This document shows, piece after piece, positions 38,452-48,079 of a stretch of DNA of 64,000 nt. Positions within the stretch are counted from its first letter, which is position 1, and each line of letters begins with the position of its first letter. The translations under genes and the position numbers were made by a program. The stretch is from positions 1-64,000 of the forward strand of contig NZ_JAUASX010000007.1 of the NCBI RefSeq assembly GCF_030345715.1, read 5' to 3'. This DNA comes from Solimonas sp. SE-A11 (GTDB taxonomy: Bacteria > Pseudomonadota > Gammaproteobacteria > Nevskiales > Nevskiaceae). The notes under the pieces were generated by a model. The model saw only the letters and a list, made by a program, of their open reading frames with translations, was not told the origin of the DNA and made no database searches.

Positions 38452-39360
38452 GTGGGTGTACTGATCGCAATATTCCTGACCTACGTCGGCTCGCTGGTCT
38501 TCGTCCGGCTGAGGAACCGCGTGCACCTGCCGTTTGGCCGGCAGCTGACCGACTTCTCCACCTTCATGGTGCCGTTCAACATCCCGGCCTACCTGCTGTC
38601 ACGCGTCTCCACTGCCGCACGCCTGCCGCCGGTGGAAACCTTCCCGCAGCTCAAGCTGCTGCAGGACAACTGGGAAACCATCCGTGACGAGGCACTTGCG
38701 CTGTACGGCCAGGGCCATATCGCGATCAAGAATGATCTGCCGGGCAGCAGCTTCTACAAGGACAATCGCTGGAAGAGCTTCTACCTGAAGATCTACGACA
38801 ACGACATCCCCTCGGCCAAGGCGCTGGCGCCCAAGACGCACGCCCTGATCGAGCAGATCCCCGGCATGAACCTGGCGCTGTTCGCCGTGCTGATGCCGGG
38901 CAAGCGGCTGACGCAGCACCATGATCCCTTCGCCTTCAGCCTGCGCTATTCGCTGGGCCTGTCCACGCCGAATTCCGAGCAGTGCGGCCTGATGGTCAAC
39001 GGCGAGCACTACATCTGGCGCGACGGCGACAGCGTGCTGTTCGACGAGACCTACATCCACTCGGCCTACAACGACACCGAGATTCCTCGCGTGATCCTGA
39101 TGACCGACGTCGATCGGCCCATGCGTCTGGCGCCCGTGCAATGGCTGTACTTCCGTTTCGCGCGCTTCTTCAACAGCCTGTTCTACATCGACAACGTCGA
39201 CAGCAACATCTCCGGCGTCGGCAACCGACTCAGCAGCACCGTGGTCAACTACAAGGCCACCATGAAGAAGCTGAAGCAGAAGAGCCCGCGCGGCTACCGC
39301 GTGGGCAAATGGGCATTGCACCTGGGCCTTGTAGGCCTGGTCGTGGCCTGGGCGCTGTAA
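38452..39360 (+). CDS. lpxO: LpxO-like lipid A 2-hydroxylase (Asp/Asn beta-hydroxylase family)
   Basis: 302 residues, GTG start at 38452 with CGGAGG upstream. It has the same length and layout as Salmonella LpxO: N-terminal membrane helix (2-20), FGRQLTDFSTFM.PFN, then an Fe(II)/2-oxoglutarate core with His157-x-Asp style QHHDPF (155-160), Arg165, SVLFDETYIHSAYN (His203) and a 2-oxoglutarate-binding Arg near 213, and a C-terminal hydrophobic tail. LpxO adds a 2-OH to an acyl chain of lipid A on the cytoplasmic side of the inner membrane, altering resistance to peptides and stress. The alternative is another beta-hydroxylase of the family, but the close length and motif match favours LpxO. Confidence 0.82.
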   Translation: MGVLIAIFLTYVGSLVFVRLRNRVHLPFGRQLTDFSTFMVPFNIPAYLLSRVSTAARLPPVETFPQLKLLQDNWETIRDEALALYGQGHIAIKNDLPGSSFYKDNRWKSFYLKIYDNDIPSAKALAPKTHALIEQIPGMNLALFAVLMPGKRLTQHHDPFAFSLRYSLGLSTPNSEQCGLMVNGEHYIWRDGDSVLFDETYIHSAYNDTEIPRVILMTDVDRPMRLAPVQWLYFRFARFFNSLFYIDNVDSNISGVGNRLSSTVVNYKATMKKLKQKSPRGYRVGKWALHLGLVGLVVAWAL

Positions 39361-39400
39361 TGCCTCCGCCATCGCCGGCCTGCGTGGCCGGATTCAACAG

Positions 39401-39431
39401 AAAGCCGCCGGATCGCTCCGGCGGCTTTTTT
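39401..39431. terminator. Terminator between lpxO and the NHL gene
   Basis: AAAGCCGCCGGA-TCGC-TCCGGCGGCTTT followed by T, between convergent genes. Confidence 0.9.
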
Positions 39432-39447
39432 GCTGCCCGCGGGCGGC

Positions 39448-40527
39448 TCAGCGGACGCGGACGCGCCTCACGCGGTTGAAGTCCACGCCGTCGTCGCCGC
39501 CGGTGCCGTCGGCGATCCACAGGGTATTGCCGTCGTCCGACAGGGCGAAGCCTTCCAACCCATAGAACTGTGCCGTCAGGCCTTCCCCGGGCGCGAAGCC
39601 GCGCGTGCCTGTACCGGCGATGGTCTCCACGTTGCCGCCGGCGATGCGGCGCACCAGGTAGTTGGTGGTGTCCGCGACGTAGACCGTCGCGCCGGCGGCG
39701 GCGACGTCCTGCGGGCCATTGAGGGTGGCGGTGGCCAGCGCGCCGTCGGCGCGGCCGGCGGTGCCGGTGCCGGCGAAGGTGGTGACCTCGCCCGCCAGGG
39801 TCACCCGGCGGATGCGGTGGTTGTTCTGGTCGGCCACCAGGATGCTGCCGTCAGCGGCCAGCGCCATGCCATAGGGCCGGTTGAAACGGGCGCCAGCGCC
39901 GGTGGCTTCGGCAAAGCCCGGGGTGTCGGTGGCACCGGCCAGCGCCGCGATGGCGCCGGTGCCAGGCGTCAGCAGTCGCAGGTCGTGGCGGACGATGTCG
40001 CTCATCACGATGCGGCCGTCGGGCAGTGCCAGCAGGCCGCGCGGGCGGCCGACGTTGCGCACCACCACCGTGGCGGCACCGGTGGCGGTGTTCACGCGCC
40101 AGACCGTGCCGGTGGTGGCGTCGCGCACGCCGGTGTCGTTGGTGTCGGTCTGAACGTACAGGCTGCCGTCCGACGCCAGCGTGAGGCCGAAGGGCCGCTC
40201 GAAGCCGGCTTGCGCCACCAACGTACGCACGCTGCCGTCCGGCGCTATCGCGCGGACGGCGTTGTTGCCGAAGTCGGCGACGTAGACCGTGCCGTCTGGC
40301 CCGACCTCGGTATTGACCGGGTTGTTGAAGCGCGCCGAAGCCGCTGGGCCGTTGACCAGCCCGGCGGGACCGCTGCCGAGGATCGCCGGGCGTGCGGCGC
40401 CATTGCCCTGCGGGCCGCCGTCATCGATGTCCTGGCAGGCCCCCAGGCCGCCGACCGAGGCGAGCAGCAGCGCGGCGCGCAACAGAGAAGTGATGGTCTG
40501 CGGTACCGCGGTGGACGTGCTGCGCAT
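39448..40527 (-). CDS. NHL-repeat lipoprotein
   Basis: 359 residues from the ATG at 40527. A lipoprotein signal ends VGGLGACQD, with Cys as the lipidation site. The mature chain is six or so NHL beta-propeller repeats of the form G.FNNP..EVGPDGTVYVADFGNNAVRAI and FNRPYGMALAADGSILVADQNNHRIRRV. NHL propellers bind proteins or sugars, and some act as periplasmic or surface lactonases. No catalytic signature is evident. It is a monocistronic gene within the glyQ-glyS gap. Confidence 0.82.
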   Translation of the reverse strand: MRSTSTAVPQTITSLLRAALLLASVGGLGACQDIDDGGPQGNGAARPAILGSGPAGLVNGPAASARFNNPVNTEVGPDGTVYVADFGNNAVRAIAPDGSVRTLVAQAGFERPFGLTLASDGSLYVQTDTNDTGVRDATTGTVWRVNTATGAATVVVRNVGRPRGLLALPDGRIVMSDIVRHDLRLLTPGTGAIAALAGATDTPGFAEATGAGARFNRPYGMALAADGSILVADQNNHRIRRVTLAGEVTTFAGTGTAGRADGALATATLNGPQDVAAAGATVYVADTTNYLVRRIAGGNVETIAGTGTRGFAPGEGLTAQFYGLEGFALSDDGNTLWIADGTGGDDGVDFNRVRRVRVR

Positions 40528-40631
40528 GTGAAGCCCCCTGTGGTTGGAACGCGGGGTTCCCAGGCCCCGCCGGAGCATCATAGATCGAGCCCCGGGGCAC
40601 CAACGCAAACTGCGTCACGCGGCGGCCAAAG

Positions 40632-40653
40632 AAAAGCCGCCCGGAGGCGGCTT
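40632..40653 (-). terminator. glyQ terminator
   Basis: AAGCCGCC-CGGA-GGCGGCTT stem, followed on the minus strand by a short T run. It lies just after the glyQ stop and shows that glyQ is no longer co-transcribed with glyS. Confidence 0.78.
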
Positions 40654-40671
40654 CGTCGCGTCCAGCCCGGC

Positions 40672-41565
40672 TCAGGCCGCTTTCAGCGGCGCAAAGCCGG
40701 CGATACGGGCGCGCGAGTTGTAGTAGGCCTCGGCGCAGGCACGGGCCAGGGTGCGCACGCGCAGGATGTAGGCCTGGCGCTCGGTGACGCTGATCGCGCC
40801 GCGGGCGTCGAGCATGTTGAAGCTGTGCGAGGCCTGCACGGTGCGCTCGTAGGCCGGCAGCGGCAGCGGCGGATCCAGCGCCAGCAGGCGCTGGCACTCG
40901 GCCTCGGCCTTGTTGAAGCGCTCGAACAGCGTGGCGGTGTCGGCATGCTCGAAGTTGTAGGTGGACTGCTCCACCTCGTTCTGGTGATAAACGTCGCCGT
41001 AGGTCACCACGCGGCCACCGGTGTCGCTCCAGACCAGGTCGTAGACGCTTTCCTTCTTCTGGATGTACATGGCCAGGCGCTCGAGACCGTAGGTGATCTC
41101 GCCCGCCACCGGACGGCACTCGATGCCGCCGACCTGCTGGAAGTAGGTGAACTGGGTGACTTCCATGCCGTTGAGCCAGACCTCCCAGCCCAGGCCCCAG
41201 GCGCCCAGCGTCGGCGACTCCCAGTTGTCCTCGACGAAGCGGATGTCGTGGGTCAGCGGGTCGAAGCCGAGCATGCGCAGCGAATCCAGGTACAGCTCCT
41301 GGATGTTGGCCGGCGACGGCTTCATCAGGACCTGGAACTGGTAGTAGTGCTGCAGGCGGTTGGGGTTCTCGCCGTAGCGGCCGTCGGTGGGGCGACGGCT
41401 GGGCTGCACATAGGCGGTGTTCCAGGTCTCGGGGCCGAGGGCGCGCAGGAAGGTGGCCCAGTGGAAGGTGCCGGCACCCATTTCCATGTCCATGGGCTGC
41501 ACGATCACGCAGCCGTGGCCGGCCCAGAACTGCTGGAGCTTGAGGATCAGGTCCTGAAAGGTCAT
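40672..41565 (-). CDS. glyQ: Glycyl-tRNA synthetase alpha subunit
   Basis: 297 residues from the ATG at 41565 ([19 protein letters not shown]). Class II catalytic motifs: [60 protein letters not shown]. It carries the aminoacylation site and acts with GlyS. It has its own terminator, and glyS lies beyond the NHL gene, lpxO, ohr and katG. Confidence 0.97.
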   Translation of the reverse strand: MTFQDLILKLQQFWAGHGCVIVQPMDMEMGAGTFHWATFLRALGPETWNTAYVQPSRRPTDGRYGENPNRLQHYYQFQVLMKPSPANIQELYLDSLRMLGFDPLTHDIRFVEDNWESPTLGAWGLGWEVWLNGMEVTQFTYFQQVGGIECRPVAGEITYGLERLAMYIQKKESVYDLVWSDTGGRVVTYGDVYHQNEVEQSTYNFEHADTATLFERFNKAEAECQRLLALDPPLPLPAYERTVQASHSFNMLDARGAISVTERQAYILRVRTLARACAEAYYNSRARIAGFAPLKAA

Positions 41566-41899
41566 GACGGAGACTCGAAATTTTGAAGTTCGCCCGCACG
41601 GGCGCGAAGGGGCGGGAGTATACGGTCGCCCCGTCATTCATTGCAGGGCAGCAGCGATTTCCGGGAGGTTTGTGATTATATATTGTATAAAATATGGTAG
41701 TTTTTAGTTATTAAACAACCGCTTCGCCACCGCGCCTTTTCCGGGCAGCCGGGGGCGCCGGAAGTGGTTTTCCGCTACCATGCTGCGCCCGCCGTCCCCG
41801 CCCGCCCGCCCAATTGGCATGCTACGTGCATCTTTTTGGCGCACGCTGGGGCAGCCCAGCCCATTCACTTTTTCACTCACACCGTAACGGGAGTAGCCC
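41566..41899. other. Divergent glyQ-glnA regulatory region
   Basis: 334 bp. A very AT-rich block (about 41670-41710) could bend DNA or carry a sigma-70 promoter. The sigma-54-type element at 41815-41830 lies closer to glnA. The imperfect TGCATC-N5-GGCGCA dyad (41827-41843) resembles an NtrC half-site pair but overlaps the -12 element. Confidence 0.55.
41815..41830 (+). promoter_or_regulatory. Sigma-54-type promoter of glnA
   Basis: TGGCATGCTACGTGCA: invariant GG and GC spaced by 10 nt, with matches to TGGCA at -24 and TGCA at -12. It ends 69 nt before the glnA start. NtrC-activated sigma-54 control of glnA is well established in other gammaproteobacteria. Confidence 0.6.
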
Positions 41900-43309
<1,410 letters not shown>

Positions 43310-43335
43310 GCGCGTCTGCTGTTGCTTGTTTCAAG

Positions 43336-43366
43336 AAACGCCCCGCTTTCGCGGGGCGTTTTCTTT
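43336..43366 (+). terminator. glnA terminator
   Basis: AACGCCCCGC-TTTC-GCGGGGCGTT then TTCTTTT. Confidence 0.9.
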
Positions 43367-43491
43367 TGGGCGTCATCAAGCAAGCCGCGTGTGTCGCTGG
43401 GGGTGCCGGCGACTACGTCGACATCACCGCGTGCCTCGATACGCCGCTACGCGGCGCTCGGCATGAACGGGCAAACGGCTCCCGGGCGCTA

Positions 43492-44604
43492 TCAGTTCCC
43501 GCGCTGCTGCGGCAACTCGAAGCCGAACACGCTGCCGCCACCCGGTCGCAGCTCATACCACAGGTGCCCGCCCATGCGGGTAATGTCGTGCTTGGCAATG
43601 GCCAGGCCCAGGCCGGAGGAATACTCCGGCACGGCGCGCGCGGTGACGATGCGGGCGAAACGCTGGAACAGCTTCTTCTGGTCCGCCTCCGAAATGCCGG
43701 GGCCGCGGTCCAGCACCAGGCAGCGGGCGTTGCCGCTGCGCGTCACCGACAGCGACACCAGGATCTCCTCGCCCTCGGGCGAGTGGCGGATGGCGTTGGA
43801 GACCAGGTTCTGCAATACGTTGCGCGCCGCCATGTGATCACCCAGCGCGGAAACTTCCGGCTCGGAAGACTCGAGACGCAGACGCAGCCCGCGTACCTCT
43901 GCTTCGGCCTGCTGCAGACGCAGGGCCTGCGTAGCCATGGCGCAGAGATCGATGGGCTCGCTGTGGAACTGGCGCAGGGCCTCGCCCTCGGCGCGTTGCG
44001 TCAGGAAGCGTTGCACGAACTTAAGCGCCTCGTCGCTGCATTCGTCGATCTCCTGCATCAGCTCGGCGCGACGCGACGGATCATCGGTGCGCGACAGCAG
44101 CTGGTTGGCGAAGCGGATGCAGGTCAGCGGATTCTTCAGGTCGTGCGCGACGACGTTGACGATCTCGTCGCGCTCGCGCAGCACCATCTGCAGGTGGTCG
44201 CGCGCGCGCTTGAGCTCGACGTGCGTGCGCACGCGCACCAGCAGTTCGCGCGCGACGAAGGGCTTGGCGAGATAGTCGACGGCGCCCAGCTCGAAGCCGC
44301 GCGCCAGCTCCTCCACGCCGGTGGCGGCGGTGACGAAGATCACCGGCAGGTCGGCCAGGCCCGGCAGGGCATGCAGGCGACGGATCGCCTCGCTGCCGTC
44401 CATGCCGGGCATCATCATGTCCAGCAGCACCAGGTCCGGCTTGCGCAGGGCGGCACGCTCCAGCGCCTGCGCGCCGCTGGTGGCGGGCACCACGTTGTAG
44501 CCGGCGCCATCGAGCAGCTGCCCCAACAGCTGCACGTTGGCCGGATTGTCGTCCACCACCATCACCAGTGGTGCCGTAAGGTCCTTGTCTGCGGACTCGT
44601 TCAT
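43492..44604 (-). CDS. Response receiver - histidine kinase fusion (cytoplasmic)
   Basis: 370 residues from the ATG at 44604. Residues about 12-130 are a REC domain (phospho-Asp62 in LVLLDMMMPGMDG; Lys114 in YLAKPF). A HisKA domain follows with His154 in VNVVAHDLKNPL. HATPase_c contains NVLQNLVSNAIRHSPEGEE, DRGPGISEADQKKLFQRF and GLGLAIAKHDITRMGG. It has no membrane segment. Its ATG overlaps the stop of the upstream membrane hybrid kinase (ATGA), so they are made together. It probably receives phosphate on its REC from that kinase and acts downstream in a relay. The output regulator is unknown; the AlgB-like regulator at 52768 is a candidate. Confidence 0.9.
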   Translation of the reverse strand: MNESADKDLTAPLVMVVDDNPANVQLLGQLLDGAGYNVVPATSGAQALERAALRKPDLVLLDMMMPGMDGSEAIRRLHALPGLADLPVIFVTAATGVEELARGFELGAVDYLAKPFVARELLVRVRTHVELKRARDHLQMVLRERDEIVNVVAHDLKNPLTCIRFANQLLSRTDDPSRRAELMQEIDECSDEALKFVQRFLTQRAEGEALRQFHSEPIDLCAMATQALRLQQAEAEVRGLRLRLESSEPEVSALGDHMAARNVLQNLVSNAIRHSPEGEEILVSLSVTRSGNARCLVLDRGPGISEADQKKLFQRFARIVTARAVPEYSSGLGLAIAKHDITRMGGHLWYELRPGGGSVFGFELPQQRGN

Positions 44605-46745
44605 TTTCCTTCCTTCCCCTTGGCCAGCAGCGCTCCACCACGCTGCGGAAATTCTTCCAGCAAGGCCTCGACGCGCAAGGCGTCGAAGGCAAAAGCCGCG
44701 TCGTTGAGTTCCCGCGCGTAGTCGCGCAGCTCGGGCCGCCCGCAAGCCAGGGCCACCTCATCCAACGCCTGTGCAAAATTCTTGACGTCGCGCATCGCCG
44801 GCGCGGCGCAGACGGCAGGCCAGTCGCGCACCAGCAGGCGCTCGAGCCGCTGGCGCACGCCCTCCGGCAGCGGCGCCATGGCTTCTTCGGCCTGGTCTCG
44901 CTGGCCCTGTGCCATGACGCGACGGATCTCGGCGACCAGGCCGTCGCGCGTGAAGGGCTTGGCGACATAGCCGTCGAACTGCTTGCGCAGCTCGGCCTGT
45001 TCGCCGCGCAGGCTGGTGGCGGTCACGGCGATCACGCGCGGTGGCGCCAGCAGCGGTTCGGCGCGCAGCCGGCGCAAGGTCTCGAAGCCATCCATGCCCG
45101 GCATCAGCAGGTCCAGCAGCAGTAACTGCGGTGCGGACTCGCGCACCATGCTGAGTGCCGTGGGGCCGTCCGGGGCGAACAGCATCTCGTGCGGCGAGTC
45201 CTTGAACATGGCCGCGATCAGTTCGCGGTTGAGCTCGACGTCGTCCACCACCAGGATACGCAGGCGTTCCTGCCCGGCCTCGTCGCTGATCGGCTCTTCC
45301 GGCGGCGGCGCACCGGCGGCGGCGATGCGCGGCAGCAGGATGCGGAAGGTGGAGCCCCTGCCGGGTGCGCTCTCCACCTCCAGGCTGCCACCCATGCGTT
45401 GCACCAGCTGGCGCGTGATCGCCAGGCCCAGGCCGCTGCCCTCGCGCGGCGCTCCGCCAGACTCGGCCTGCACGTAGGGCTCGAAGATGCGTTGCAGCTC
45501 GGCCTGCGCGATGCCGACACCGGTGTCCTGCACTTCGAACACGCAGGACAGCAGTTGCGATTCCTCCGGATTGGGGCGTGCGGAAATGCGCAGGGTGACG
45601 CTGCCGCGGTCGGTGTACTTCACCGCGTTGCCGACCAGGTTGAACAGCATCTGGCGCAGGCGTGCCACGTCCAGCAGCACCGACTCCGGCACCGCGGCAT
45701 CGACGCTGGCGGAGAGCTGCAGGCGCTTGTCGGCGGCCTGCTGCGAGAACACGGCTACGACACCGTCGGCGACTTCGCGCAGGCTGGTGGGCAGGGCGCG
45801 AATCTCGATCTTGCCGGCTTCCACCTTCGACAGGTCGAGGATATCGTCGATCAGGGCCAGCAGGGAGCGGCCGCTGACGGTGATGGCCTCGACGTAGCGG
45901 CGGCTGACGGAGTCACCGGTGCGATCAAGCAGCAGCTGGCTGAACCCCAGGATGGCATTCATCGGCGTGCGGATCTCGTGGCTCATGGTGGCCAGGAAGC
46001 TGCTCTTGCGCAGGCTCTCGCGCTGCGACTCGATCATGCGCGCGCGCATCTGCTGCTCTTCATGCAGCGTGACGTAGTAGCGACGCAGCAGGAACAGGGC
46101 ACCGAGCGCACCGACGGCTCCGAGCAGGATCGTCAGGTAGATAGCGATGTTGCGCCGGGTGATGACATCGTTGAGCAGGTCCTGCTCGCGGGTGGCAACT
46201 TCCACCAGGCGCATCTGCAAGTTCACTACGGCCGTGCGCGTGGCGTCCATCGCCGGAATCTCCGGCAGGCTGCGCGAGCGCTGCAGCGCCTCGTCGCTGC
46301 CCTGGCTGTCGGCCAGGCCCTGCAGGCCCGAGAAGGCCTGTCGCTCCTCCAGCGCGAGACGGCTGAGCCGCTGCATCTCGGCGCGGAAGTCGCTGCGGTC
46401 GCGCAGCATCCCGTCGAGCCGGGCGAGCTGGTGCGGGAGCTGTGTCTCGGCCTCGCGGTAGCGCTGCAAGGCCTTGGTGTCCTGGCGCAACAGCCAGTCG
46501 CGCTGCCCACCTTCGAGTTCGACCACCAGCCCCATCAGCACGGAGGTCTCCTTGAAGGCCTCCTGCAGGCGCTGCACGCGGTCGAGCTTCTCGCTGAAGC
46601 GGCTCTTGGAGTAATAGGCCAGGCGCGTACCGCTCACCACCAGGGCCAGCACCAGCAGCCACAGGAAGCCGAGTCCCAGCCAGACCAGCAGCATGCGCTG
46701 CCGGCGTGGCGACTCGACTTTCTCCGTTGCGCTGTATGCGTCCAT
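44601..46745 (-). CDS. Membrane hybrid sensor histidine kinase
   Basis: 714 residues. TM1 is about 18-38 and TM2 about 200-222, enclosing a helical periplasmic sensor (CHASE3-like: QEAFKETSVLMGLVVELEGG ... RDWLL). HisKA has His256 in ATMSHEIRTPMNAILGF. HATPase_c (NLVGNAVKYTDRG, DTGVGIAQAELQRIF, GSGLGLAITRQLVQRMGG) and a REC domain (LLLLDLLMPGMDGFE; YVAKPF) follow, then an alpha-helical C-terminus of about 90 residues that might be a degenerate HPt domain, though no clear HPt His motif is seen. The signal is unknown. It is divergent from the entericidin gene and stress module. Confidence 0.92.
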   Translation of the reverse strand: MDAYSATEKVESPRRQRMLLVWLGLGFLWLLVLALVVSGTRLAYYSKSRFSEKLDRVQRLQEAFKETSVLMGLVVELEGGQRDWLLRQDTKALQRYREAETQLPHQLARLDGMLRDRSDFRAEMQRLSRLALEERQAFSGLQGLADSQGSDEALQRSRSLPEIPAMDATRTAVVNLQMRLVEVATREQDLLNDVITRRNIAIYLTILLGAVGALGALFLLRRYYVTLHEEQQMRARMIESQRESLRKSSFLATMSHEIRTPMNAILGFSQLLLDRTGDSVSRRYVEAITVSGRSLLALIDDILDLSKVEAGKIEIRALPTSLREVADGVVAVFSQQAADKRLQLSASVDAAVPESVLLDVARLRQMLFNLVGNAVKYTDRGSVTLRISARPNPEESQLLSCVFEVQDTGVGIAQAELQRIFEPYVQAESGGAPREGSGLGLAITRQLVQRMGGSLEVESAPGRGSTFRILLPRIAAAGAPPPEEPISDEAGQERLRILVVDDVELNRELIAAMFKDSPHEMLFAPDGPTALSMVRESAPQLLLLDLLMPGMDGFETLRRLRAEPLLAPPRVIAVTATSLRGEQAELRKQFDGYVAKPFTRDGLVAEIRRVMAQGQRDQAEEAMAPLPEGVRQRLERLLVRDWPAVCAAPAMRDVKNFAQALDEVALACGRPELRDYARELNDAAFAFDALRVEALLEEFPQRGGALLAKGKEGK

Positions 46746-46885
46746 GCCTTCCTGTGCCGCCGGACGACGCCGCAGCCTGCGTTTTGCATGGCCGGGATGG
46801 GTGGCCTCTGCGATGTGCAGTCAAGACAGTCCGGCGAGAGTTACCAACGCCCTTTTCAAATCAATCGCTTGTGGATTTTTACGGC

Positions 46886-46901
46886 TGGCACGAAACATGG
46901 G
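46886..46901 (+). promoter_or_regulatory. Sigma-54-like element upstream of the entericidin gene
   Basis: TGGCACGAAACATGGG: perfect TGGCACG -24 box, but the -12 has GG in place of GC. The same -24 word is found before the coiled-coil lipoprotein and DUF1328 genes. Confidence 0.4.
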
Positions 46902-46971
46902 TCTCATGTGTCGTCGCCGCAGTGTACCTACATTGCCGCGTCGCTTTGGAGTCCTCACAAGGAGAAGTGAC

Positions 46972-47124
46972 ATGACGCAATGGATGCAGAAGCTCGTCGT
47001 CGCGATATTGCTGGGTGGCAGCACCCTGCTGGCCGCCTGCAATACGGTGGAAGGCGCGGGCAAGGACCTTGAACGCGGCGGACAGGAAGTGCAGGACGCA
47101 GCCAAGCCGGGCGACCAGCGCTAG
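46972..47124 (+). CDS. Entericidin-like small lipoprotein
   Basis: 50 residues starting MTQWMQKLVVAILLGGSTLL, with lipobox LLAAC (Cys23) and the entericidin A/B tail NTVEGAGKDLERGGQEVQDA. EcnA/EcnB are cell-envelope lipoproteins linked to a bacteriolytic toxin/antidote pair in E. coli and induced by osmotic stress or stationary phase. Only one member is present. AGGAGAA lies 7 nt before the start. It is first gene of the stress module, divergent from the sensor kinase. Confidence 0.88.
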   Translation: MTQWMQKLVVAILLGGSTLLAACNTVEGAGKDLERGGQEVQDAAKPGDQR

Positions 47125-47131
47125 GTGTGAA

Positions 47132-47235
47132 GCCGGGCTGCGGTGTTGATGTCCTTGAGCGCGTTGCGCCAAGGACGGTGCGGTCGCCGCGAGGGATTGC
47201 GGGATCGCTCAGGGGCATCACCACCGCAGCCCGGC
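47132..47235. repeat. Nested inverted repeat between entericidin and otsB
   Basis: Outer arms 47132-47151 and 47216-47235 are 20 nt with one mismatch. An inner hairpin GTCCTTG / CAAGGAC (47151-47157, 47170-47176) sits within. The whole can fold into a cruciform-like RNA or be a small MITE. No T tract follows, so it is not a normal terminator. Confidence 0.7.
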
Positions 47236-47248
47236 GTACAGGAATCCG

Positions 47249-48079
47249 ATGATGAATTTTCTGAGCGAGCAGCGGTACCGACAGGATGTCGGTTCGAAGG
47301 AAGGCCGGAGCGCGGCACAAGGACGTGCTGCCCGGCCCGAGGCGATGGCCTCGACTCCCCCGCCGCCGCTCGCCCATGACATCGCGCTGTTCCACGATCT
47401 CGACGGTAGCCTGCTGGATCTGGCACAGCGGCCGGACGACGTGGTGGTGGCGCCGCATCTGCCCGGCCTGCTGGAAGCGCTCCGGCACCGCCTTGGCGGA
47501 GCGCTGGCGATCGTCACGGGTCGCCAGATCCAGACCGTGGACCGCCTGCTGTTTCCATTGCAGTTGCCGGCTGCCGGCCTGCACGGCGCCGAGCTGCGGC
47601 GCGCGGGCGCAGCCACCGAGACACGGCCCGCGGCCACGGATGGCCTGGCCGATGCCTTGCGCCGCTACTTCGGCGACGATCCCAACATCCTGATCGAAGA
47701 CAAGGGCATGGCCGTGGCCGTGCACTACCGGCTGGCGCCGGAGCGCGCCGCCGAATGCGAGGCCGTGGCCTCGGCCCTGGCCTCGGCGATGGGCCTGGCG
47801 GCGACCAAGGGCAAGATGGTGATCGAAGTTCTGCCGCCGCAGGCCAACAAGGGCTATGCGGTGCAGTCGCTGATGGAGCAAGCTCCCTTCGCAGGCCGCA
47901 AGCCGGTCTTCGTGGGTGACGATCTCACGGACGAGAACGGCATCCTGGTCGCGCAGGCGATGGGCGGCTACGGCGTGAAGGTCGGAGCGGGCCCCAGCGC
48001 GGCGCGTTATCGCCTGGGCAGTGTGCTGGCAGTCCACCGCTGGCTGGCAGCAGGAGCCGGGCTGCGGAATTTCGTATGA
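47249..48079 (+). CDS. otsB: Trehalose-6-phosphate phosphatase
   Basis: 276 residues from the ATG at 47249; an internal ATG at 47345 (MASTPPPPLAHD) gives 244 residues, closer to E. coli OtsB, and may be the real start because neither has a strong ribosome-binding site. HAD motifs: LFHDLDGSLLDLAQRPDDV (motif I), AIVTGR (II), KGKMVIEVLPPQANKGYAV (III), VFVGDDLTDENGI (IV). It dephosphorylates trehalose-6-P to trehalose. otsA starts within its stop codon (ATGA), in the order otsB-otsA. Confidence 0.93.
   Translation: MMNFLSEQRYRQDVGSKEGRSAAQGRAARPEAMASTPPPPLAHDIALFHDLDGSLLDLAQRPDDVVVAPHLPGLLEALRHRLGGALAIVTGRQIQTVDRLLFPLQLPAAGLHGAELRRAGAATETRPAATDGLADALRRYFGDDPNILIEDKGMAVAVHYRLAPERAAECEAVASALASAMGLAATKGKMVIEVLPPQANKGYAVQSLMEQAPFAGRKPVFVGDDLTDENGILVAQAMGGYGVKVGAGPSAARYRLGSVLAVHRWLAAGAGLRNFV

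Noticed and set aside
39430-41586. Plus-strand frame opposite the NHL gene and glyQ
   Set aside because: glyQ is unmistakable and the NHL repeats are clear on the minus strand.
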